DNA from: Cryptomeria japonica
Lineage: Eukaryota; Streptophyta; Pinopsida; Cupressales; Cupressaceae
Direction: 5' to 3'
DNA length: 64,000 nucleotides
Assembly (NCBI RefSeq): GCF_030272615.1
Contig: NC_081409.1
Span: 654,134,468 to 654,198,467 of the forward strand
Shown: piece by piece, positions 57,130 to 64,000 of the stretch
Layout: each line of letters opens with the position of its first letter
How positions within the stretch are numbered: position 1 is the first letter of the stretch
The notes under the pieces: model-generated
Told to the model about the DNA's origin: nothing
The model's database searches: none
The model's input: the letters and a program-made list of their open reading frames with translations, nothing else
Translations under genes and position numbers: made by a program

Positions 57130-57513
57130 CTATTTTTCACTCACCAAAAGGACATTATGACCTGCTGCTCTCTTTTCACCTTCTTCAAGGATAGATTGTA
57201 TCTTCAATGTAACTCCATCTTTCTTGAACGAATATGCATTCTTGGCTCCATCATGAATAGCTTGTCCATCAAATTTCCATGGTCTTCCTAATAAAAGATG
57301 GCATGCATCCATAGGTAGGAAATCACATAGGACCTTGTCTTTATTCCTCCCAATGGTAAAATCCACCCATGCTTGCTCATTGAATAGGACATGTTGGCCT
57401 TTATTCAACCAAGTGACCCTATATGGGTTGTTGTGAGGCATCCTGTGTAATTTAAGCTTACTCACTGGCTCTTCTGACACAATGTTGTCTGTTGACCCTG
57501 AGTCAATCATCAC
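57130..57513 (-). pseudogene. Element I aspartic protease
   Basis: The retropepsin-like segment opens as MIDSGSTDNIVSEEPVSKLK; DSGS is the catalytic motif. LLLGRPWKFDGQAIHDG follows at the place of the conserved LGRPW motif. The frame is open for 127 residues and closed by a TAG at 57,130-57,132. It lies between the Gag knuckle and RT, as expected. Confidence 0.85.
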
Positions 57514-57588
57514 CTTACAAATTTTGCCTATAATCTTGCATTTGATTCTAAATAGTGACCTCCTTTGGTTAGGCTCTTCCTTGATAGG

Positions 57589-58813
57589 TTATTTGATCAA
57601 AGTTCTTCTTATCATTAGGTTGTCACCTACTTCTAATTCTAAAACAACCTTTGAAGTCTTGTTGCTTGAAGTATCTTCTTGAAGATAGGTCACTCTCCTC
57701 TCACTACTCTGTGATGATGACCCCTTCTCTGGACACCTATATGTTGGATGACCAAGCTGATTGCAATGGTAACATTTCATTGTTGCACAATAGGATGAAC
57801 CTCTACCTTGTCCACTAGACCTTCCTCTAAAACCACTATTTGACCCCCTTCCTCTATTAAATCCTCCTCTATTTGAACCAACTTCTTGTAGTTCAGTGAG
57901 TTTAGACTCACCTTGTGTTCTTTGCTCTGCATTTCTTCCTCCAAAACCTCCCCTATGGCCTCTATTTTCTTTTCCTCTACCTTTGCCCCTGCTACTACTT
58001 GAATCATGTTTCCCTTTCAGTTTTTCTTCCACTTTAAGGGCAAGTTGTTAGCTTTGATGAACTGTCTTTGGGCTCAATAGAATGATTTCTTCTTGCATGT
58101 TCCATCTTAGTCCATTTAGGTACCTAGCTACCTTAAGGCTTTCTTTTTCCATTGCATGAGATCTAAGACTAAGTTTTTGAAACTCCTCCGTATAACCACT
58201 TACATCAAGGTCTTTTTGTCTTAGGTATGGTCTTTTCCTATGGATCTACACTTCATAGTCATCAAGGAGATAGGCTTCTTTGATTTTGACTAACATCCCT
58301 TTCCAAGAAGAGATGGGAGTTTTACCCACTTTCTTCCTCTCATCCTGCATAAATTTCCACCATGTGAGAGCAGCTCCCCTCATCCTAGACTTGGCCACTT
58401 TGACTCTTTGAGCTTTAGTTATGCCTTCAGATTCAAAATGGTTCTCCATGCCCTCTATCCATTCTAGAAACACTTACGTCCATCTTACCAGTGAACAATG
58501 ACAATCTTTCTAGTGAATTACCACTTAAGGCTTTCAATGCCTTTAGGAAAGGTTCTTGTTCCAAAACAAGATCAAGTTTAGGTACTTTGTCTACTTCTGA
58601 CACCTCTTTACCCTTCCCTCCTACTCCTTCAACCTTTACGAACACTTCATCTGCCTTGGTTTCAATTTCTCCAAGCTTACCTTCCAATTTTTCCAATTTT
58701 TCCTTCAAGAGCCTATTCTCTTCCTCCTGATCATCCACTTTCTTTGCCAAATCTGCATTGGTCACCATAATGATATTGTCTCCAATAGAATCTTCCAATT
58801 CTAGGGACATCAA
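57589..58813 (-). pseudogene. Element I Gag
   Basis: ATG at 58,813 (MSLELEDSIGDN), 40 bp after the primer site. A coiled coil (EEENRLLKEKLEKLEGKLGE) comes first. The Gag core is split by a shift near 58,460: LSLFTGKMDV, then EWIEGMENHFESEGITKAQR and AALTWWKFMQDERKK. A Gly/Arg-rich stretch (RGGFNRGRGSNSGFRGRSSG) precedes the single knuckle CYHCNQLGHPTYRC (near 57,735-57,778). Stops near 58,244 and 58,050. It builds the particle and binds RNA. Confidence 0.87.
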
Positions 58814-58838
58814 CTTTTACCTAGCCCAAATCTTGCAG

Positions 58839-58853
58839 GCTCTGATACTAATT
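58839..58853 (-). other. Primer binding site of element I
   Basis: On the minus strand, AATTAGTATCAGAGC directly follows the LTR end CCTATCA. This is the TGGTATCAGAGC-type site with the second G changed. Confidence 0.75.
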
Positions 58854-60486
58854 TGATAGGGTTCCACTAGTTTGCTTACACTTCACCTAGTTGGTGTTGC
58901 TCAATTCCACCAACCCCACTAGGTCTAGCTATGCTTTAAGACCTCCAAGTCATTCTCAATCTTTGCTAGGACTCTCTCTTTTCCCATATTAAGGTGTTTG
59001 CAACAAGTGTTTTGACTAGGAACTCTACCAATTCTATATGCTTCTCATATACTCAATCTTGCAACCTTGACAACAACTTGTCAACTTATCACTTTTCACC
59101 CCCATACTATTATGAGACATTGCAGAGGTGTGGAGGTGTTATTTACCATGAAATGAGATCAACTAGGTCCATTTGAGGTTTTGCAATCTTCAATTCCCTT
59201 ACTGATTTCATAAAATTGCTTAGAAATAGGGCTACAAGGATGAGCCCCAATTAGGCCTCCTAAATCAGATTTTTTAGGGATTTTTTGTCTTACGGTCCAA
59301 AAGACCCTACCAAGAGTTTTATTTTTCTTCAATCACTCATCAATCCTCACAAGATTTACCTAGGTTTAGTCCCCTAACCTGTCATATAGTGCCCGGACCC
59401 AAAAATGGGGTTTTGTTAGGGTTTCCAGACTTCAACTGGATGTGGTTGTTCAACAAAGGGGTAAGGCTATGGAATAAGGTTGTCAAAGTTTCTCCTCTCA
59501 ACTGTAACTCTAAATGGACCTATCCTTCAATTACAAATTATAGAGTTTAGGTTTTTAAGTCACCCTTGCAATATCCATCCAATTTACATCCTGTTTTCTC
59601 TAGTCGGGTTAATCTTGGACTCGCCTAGGGTAAGGTGGTAACAATATTTGCCTTCATTTCTAGTGCTCCTCCTTGCATATATAAAATATACATTGGGTTT
59701 CCAACCATGTACCAATAGGCTATGAATTTTCCACTGTGGGATTTTATTGGGCACCCATTTTTACATAGTTTGCTATTTACAAGCCAAAACTGGTCGTCTA
59801 GGAACAAAATAGTAAATACACTAATAAAACTTAATAAAAAAGCATGAAATTGATAGAATAGTACTAGGACACAACAAGGAGCCCAAAACCAATCTTGGAA
59901 CAATGGTTTAATCCATTTCTAGTGACTATTCAAAGCAAAATAAGTGGATAACAGTGTTAACAGTCTGAAAATGAGTAGTTTCAGATTTTTAAACTCAAAA
60001 TACCATCCATCCAACCCTTTTCTCCACACAAAATAAGGTTTATATAGTCATCTCCATGTGTGGAGGCATCTTAGGGAAATGATTCAACCCTAACTTCACC
60101 ACTAGCTAGTTTAGGACAAATTTTGTCATGACAACTTTTACAATTGTTCAAATATTGCCTCTCCAACTTAGGAAACCTATCACATATCATAATTCATGTC
60201 TTTTTCAACATTCCTAAGACTATTTTAAACCATTCTAATGCTCTCAACAAGTTATGCCTCTTTTGACCATCAAGAAGGCAATTTTAACTACTCAAACTAA
60301 CACTTACTCACAAAGTGCAAAACTAGAAAGAAAACTAACTCAACTAGGCCTACACTTGACTCAAACCAAATATTACATACACACTTTGGAACCTCATTCC
60401 TTATTAGAAATATGACTTTGCTAAGGTCAGTACAAGCCAAAATTGTAGAAGGACTATGAGGCTAAGTCCTAGGTGCTCCTGCACCA
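58854..60486 (-). repeat. 5' LTR of element I
   Basis: This 1,633-bp copy of 52,507-54,144 ends CTGCACCA before the GCTTG duplication. Confidence 0.92.
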
Positions 60487-60491
60487 GCTTG

Positions 60492-61540
60492 GTAATCAAA
60501 TGCTATCATACACTTTGGTAAACCCTTACCAACACTGGTTTAAGGCTTTACCGACAGAGCTTTCATTAAGGAATCATGACAGAATGCATAGTTGGTGTTG
60601 GTACAACTTCTTCATGGATTTTGGGATGCTGAAAATGTTCTTTGATTGTGCTTCAACTGTTTGAAGACATTGCTTTGGCGTGGCGGATCCATAATAGGTA
60701 TGGTACCTATCTAGGTTATGGACCAATATCATGCTAACATGTAAGCTACACATTACCAACATGTTTCAAGAGGATTTACAGATCTTTTATTGTTGTTTCA
60801 ATCTTAAGCCAACATGGCATATCATTATAATATGGAATTATGTAACGATCTTATTGTAATATCTTTTAGGTGGCCGACCTAATCGGTTTAGGCCTTAGGG
60901 TTTGTATAAATAAGAGGTAGAAACTCTTTGTAAAGAATCATGGGTATTGAAAGGTCATGATCAAGGAATTTAATGTGCGAATTTTGTAATATCATTTAGG
61001 TAGAGGAGTTGGTCAATCATTTTGATCATATTGGATTTAGAAGAGGATTTAGTCCTCTGACATTGAGCGTAACTGGGACTATAATCAGGCATGGTAGATG
61101 CTATTTCTAGTAGTTCACTCTATTGGATTGTTGTTCATTTATCTTGAGATGGTTGTGGCCTCTCTATAGTCAATGAGACTCTTTTGTAATGAGCAGTACA
61201 CTCTAGGTAGTGTGCCTTCCTGCAAGTGCAAGCCCCTCATTGTAACACATACTTTATATAGAAGTATCATCTGACTGTGGGTAGGCTTCCCACCATGGTT
61301 TTTCCCTTTTCGAGTTTTCCACGTACAAATCATGGTGTTATGTGGTATGTTTGATTTGCATTGATTATCTGGTTAATTATTAAGTTATATTGTTTTGCTG
61401 GTATCTTTCCCTACCGACATCTATATGTGCTTTACTGGTACATGATTTGTTTAAGGTTGTATTGTGGATTAAAAGTTATATTTTGTTAACAACTAATTCA
61501 CCCCCCCCCCCCCCTTAGCTATTCACCAGTTATCCTAACA
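60492..61540 (+). repeat. 3' LTR of Copia G, second part
   Basis: Resumes after element I at GTAATCAAATGC and ends TTATCCTAACA. TATAAATAA lies at 60,905-60,913. A run of about 15 C follows ATTCA at 61,500, longer than the six in the 5' LTR, which suggests slippage. Confidence 0.92.
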
Positions 61541-61584
61541 CATAAGGGATGTCGCAAGAGGAGAAGCCCATGCCAACCATGAAG
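61541..61584 (+). other. Remnant of element D between Copia G and Copia J
   Basis: These 44 bp lie between the end of G and the start of the next LTR. The ATG at 61,549 reads MSQEEKPMPTMK, which is compatible with a continuation of the D sequence left at 34,958. Confidence 0.35.
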
Positions 61585-62646
61585 TGTTGGTATTTTGGAT
61601 ATGTTGATATGGTTTTGTCATTGATGTCAACACCTATCATCACTTGTCAACACTTATCAGATCTTTGGTTATGTTCACTGGCATGTCAGAGACTTATGTA
61701 CAGTCACCGGTATTTGGTTAACCGACAGATTATATTATTCACCGACACTTGGAATGACTTGGAGATTACTTGGTTACGTTGAAGATATTATCTCATCACT
61801 TGGTTTTGGTGATTTGGTTATTTGTTTATTCGGGTTTGCATATTTATTATTACCAGCAAATAGGTCCAGGATATGCATCGATAGGCATATCTATTCCAGA
61901 TCAGTACGACACGTTATGGAGATGATTTATTATTATTGTAAATGCATTGAGCCGACATCATGCATCACATAATGATTTATTTGTAAATGATTTTATTGTA
62001 ATATCTTTTAGTGGGCCAACCTATTCAATTGGTCTTAGGTTATGGTATAAATGTAAGATCTCATTTGTGAGATTGATATGTGATTGAAAAAAGAATTGCA
62101 ATAAGGTATATGCGAAAATAAGTAGAGCTATACATGAAGACATCATTTGAAGGTTGAAGGAAGGTTTTTGTGAAAGAAATCAGATCTAAACCAATACTGA
62201 ATCCAGCATACGAAGATGCTATTTTGAGTAGTACATTATCATTTGATTTAACCATCCAATTGTAGTAAGTTTGACTCTCATTTTGTGATTGAGCAGTGAG
62301 CTCTAGGCAACTGACCTTTCGACATGTGCAGAATCCATATTGTACACACATACTATATGCAATAGTATCATTTAATTGTGGGTAAGGCTTCCCACCATGG
62401 TTTTTCCCCTTCCCCTTACAGGGTTTCCACGTACAAATATTTGTGTTATGTGTTGTGGATATTGTTTTCTTTCTATTTCATGCATTAATATTTACCAGTA
62501 CTGTAATTAACTGATAAAACTGTCTACCGACATAAAATTTGGTTTACCATCATTGAGCATTAAGTTTTGGTTAAGTTTAATTTTGGTTGAATTTATGGGA
62601 CAAGTGATTCAGCCCTCCCCCCCTCAGTTGTCTCCGGGACCTAGCA
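61585..62646 (+). repeat. 5' LTR of Copia element J
   Basis: This 1,062-bp LTR runs from TGTTGGTATTTTGG to GGGACCTAGCA. TATAAAT lies at 62,046-62,052, and the shared block GCTTCCCACCATGGTTTTTC near 62,385. A C-rich CCCTCCCCCCCTCAG stretch lies near the end. Another family than G. Confidence 0.85.
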
Positions 62647-62661
62647 ATTGGTATCAGAGCC
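62647..62661 (+). other. Primer binding site of Copia J
   Basis: ATTGGTATCAGAGCC follows the LTR end CTAGCA, as in G. Confidence 0.88.
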
Positions 62662-62703
62662 TAGTCCTCTTTTTGCATAATTTTAACAGCTCGAGGAGAT
62701 CCA

Positions 62704-62936
62704 ATGTCTTCTAAGTATTTCAGGAAGGACAGTCCCAAACTTGATGGAACTAACTATGGCATTGGAAGATCAGGATGGAGACACACTTGAATTGCATTGG
62801 AAAGGATATATGGGATGTTACAAAGAATGGCTATACTACTCCTACTCAAGGTCAACCTTTTTGGCATTACATTAAGTTTGCTGGTATGATGATATTGAGA
62901 AGGTTGTTGGAGATTGATGATATAATTGATAAAGGA
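62704..62936 (+). pseudogene. Start of Copia J gag
   Basis: The ATG at 62,704 gives MSSKYFRKDSPKLDGTNYG, then, after a one-base shift and a TGA, NCIGKDIWDVTKNGYTTPTQ. PKLDGTNYG and the following Met-Glu-Thr-His match the N-terminus of Copia Gag, as in G (PKLDGPNYG). The frame is cut by the LTR beginning near 62,937. Confidence 0.75.
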
Positions 62937-64000
62937 TGATTATTGTCTTAATAATATTATTTTGTCATTGATGTCAGGCAATTGATTTTATGATTCAGTA
63001 TGATGTTGCCATATCTTAAAGAGTATGTTTTGATGAGTATAAAGATGTCGGTAAGTGACATAGAAAGAATGTGAAAACAAAGGGGAGTAATAAGTTATTC
63101 AATGGGCAACTATTATCGAGTTAGACAATGATGAGACTATGTTATTTTGATTGTTTTGATATCCTATATATGGGTATTTGAAGACTGAATAAGAAGGAGA
63201 AAAGATTTCATGTAATAGAATGAGTAAAGGTTTGATACTATTCTATTTTACCGAGCAAGGAGCTAGTCAGTAAACACCAAGGTTATTAGTGTCGGTTAAA
63301 GAAGAAAGAAGTTACCAAGTAAAGTTCAGTATTTATCGAGTATCAACCAAGTAGTAACAAAATGCGTTGGATGAATAAATACATTATTAAATGAATGATG
63401 CCAATGAGCTGGAGATTTATGGAAGATTGGAATGTCATGCAAGAAATTTTTTAAGGATCAATGGTAATGAAATTTCAAGAGTTGGATATACAACACAGAT
63501 TGAACAGTCATAACTGAGCACAAGTACCAAGGAAGGTATACAAGTTTCAAGGCAAGATAAAACATTTTTTAGTTCGAAGGATTCAATGAACCTAGTCAAG
63601 TTTGAAGATCTGATGGCTAAGATTAATCATGGGAAATGTGATTAAGGAGATTAAGTGGTTAGGAATTTCTTATAAATAAGGAAAAGTTGATGAACAAAGA
63701 ATGCAGGCAAATAGAAGAGCAGTGATACTGCATAGGTGATTACCAAGTATAGAAGATTGAAGATCTGATTGAAGAGCAGATTGAGAAGCCCAGCAAGGAG
63801 AAAGATAAGTCTTATGACAAGATTATTTTGAGCACATAGAGTCTTCTTTAACATTTCATATGTAAAGTTGCAGATATATTTTATTACTATTATTTATTTT
63901 TGTAAGTGATAGGAAATCTTTTAACCGAGTGGACCTAACAGTCTTATTTGTAAATCCTCTAGCAAGGTAACATTCTGAATGAGTGTTTGAAATCCTTTGA
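62937..64000 (+). repeat. LTR K, running off the window
   Basis: TGATTATTGTCTTAATAA start, then TTTTGTCATTGATGTCAGGC as in other Copia LTRs here. CTAAC-AAGGT-like motifs near 63,925-63,980 resemble the end region of the A LTR. No end, primer site or partner is visible, so its orientation rests on the similarity. Confidence 0.5.

Larger units (their letters stand above)
52507..60486 (-). mobile_element. Gypsy chromovirus-type element I
   Basis: A 7,980-bp minus-strand element with LTRs at 52,507-54,144 and 58,854-60,486 and the target duplication GCTTG (52,502-52,506 and 60,487-60,491). Internal order on the minus strand: primer site, gag, protease, RT, RNase H, integrase, chromodomain-like end. 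RT before integrase defines Ty3/Gypsy. The LTRs differ at about 17 of the first 250 positions. It sits inside the 3' LTR of Copia G. Confidence 0.93.
34959..61540 (+). mobile_element. Copia element G carrying two nested elements
   Basis: The 5' LTR (34,959-36,242), primer site, gag-pol, polypurine tracts and 3' LTR (52,269-61,540) belong to one plus-strand Copia element. Removing H (38,628-50,090) and I (52,507-60,486) leaves about 7.1 kb. The flanks are TGTAA (34,954-34,958) and CATAA (61,541-61,545), a three-of-five match that may be a decayed target duplication. LTRs compared over the first 240 bp differ at roughly 20 sites. Confidence 0.88.

Noticed and set aside
61500-61515. Long C run as a special structure
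   Set aside because: All related LTRs have a shorter C tract at this place, so simple slippage explains it.
34954-61545. Exact target duplication for Copia G
   Set aside because: TGTAA and CATAA agree at three of five positions only; recorded as possible decay, not as an exact duplication.
26363-64000. Endogenous plant pararetrovirus (RT sequences)
   Set aside because: All RT segments lie in LTR-bounded elements with integrase and Copia or Gypsy domain order; no movement or coat protein motifs are seen.

Overview
This window looks like intergenic DNA of a large-genome seed plant, plausibly a conifer. It is a pile of nested, decayed LTR retrotransposons with long LTRs (about 0.7-1.7 kb). There is no recognisable single-copy host gene, rRNA, tRNA or CRISPR. 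The elements carry Ty1/Copia pol, Ty3/Gypsy pol with a chromodomain, Gypsy gag-protease, and a copia-like family whose two ORFs I cannot assign to an enzyme. The taxon is an inference; nothing here fixes it.

Left block (1-18,936). Plus-strand element A (1-3054, then 16,335 to about 17,612) is split by minus-strand element B (3055-16,329; target duplication AATGT). B is a tandem LTR-internal-LTR-internal-LTR array with three 815-bp LTRs. Each internal unit has a Gag-like ORF1 (coiled coil plus zinc knuckles) and a roughly 1,100-codon ORF2 of unknown function, and neither has pol. The second ORF2 copy is broken by solo LTR C (12,432-13,168; duplication GTAAA). Element A is a distant relative of B. 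A minus-strand LTR fragment and a poly(A)-tailed piece follow.

Middle block (19,091-34,958). Gypsy-type element D (plus) has its 5' LTR at 19,091-20,682. It is interrupted by E (minus, 20,913-34,384; duplication GTAAC), a pol-less relative of D with a protease-like ORF. E's 5' LTR is in turn interrupted by the complete Copia element F (minus, 26,363-34,143; duplication ATTAG).

Right block (34,959-64,000). Copia element G (plus, 34,959-61,540) carries two insertions. The first is H (plus, 38,628-50,090; duplication GTTAT), in G's pol. H is a non-autonomous Gypsy element with a long open gag-protease frame fused to an integrase tail, and an antisense, apparently spliced gene of the plant mobile domain family. 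The second is I (minus, 52,507-60,486; duplication GCTTG), a chromodomain Gypsy element in G's 3' LTR. Another Copia element, J, starts at 61,585, and a further LTR (K) starts near 62,937 and runs off the window.

The nesting gives relative ages. By eye H is youngest (LTRs about 98% identical), then I (about 93%), then G (about 91%). None looks able to move alone: G has lost the YVDD box, F reads FVDE there, H lacks reverse transcriptase, and I keeps YLDD but has stops elsewhere. The most interesting items are H with its antisense gene, the tandem B array, and the unclassified A/B coding family.
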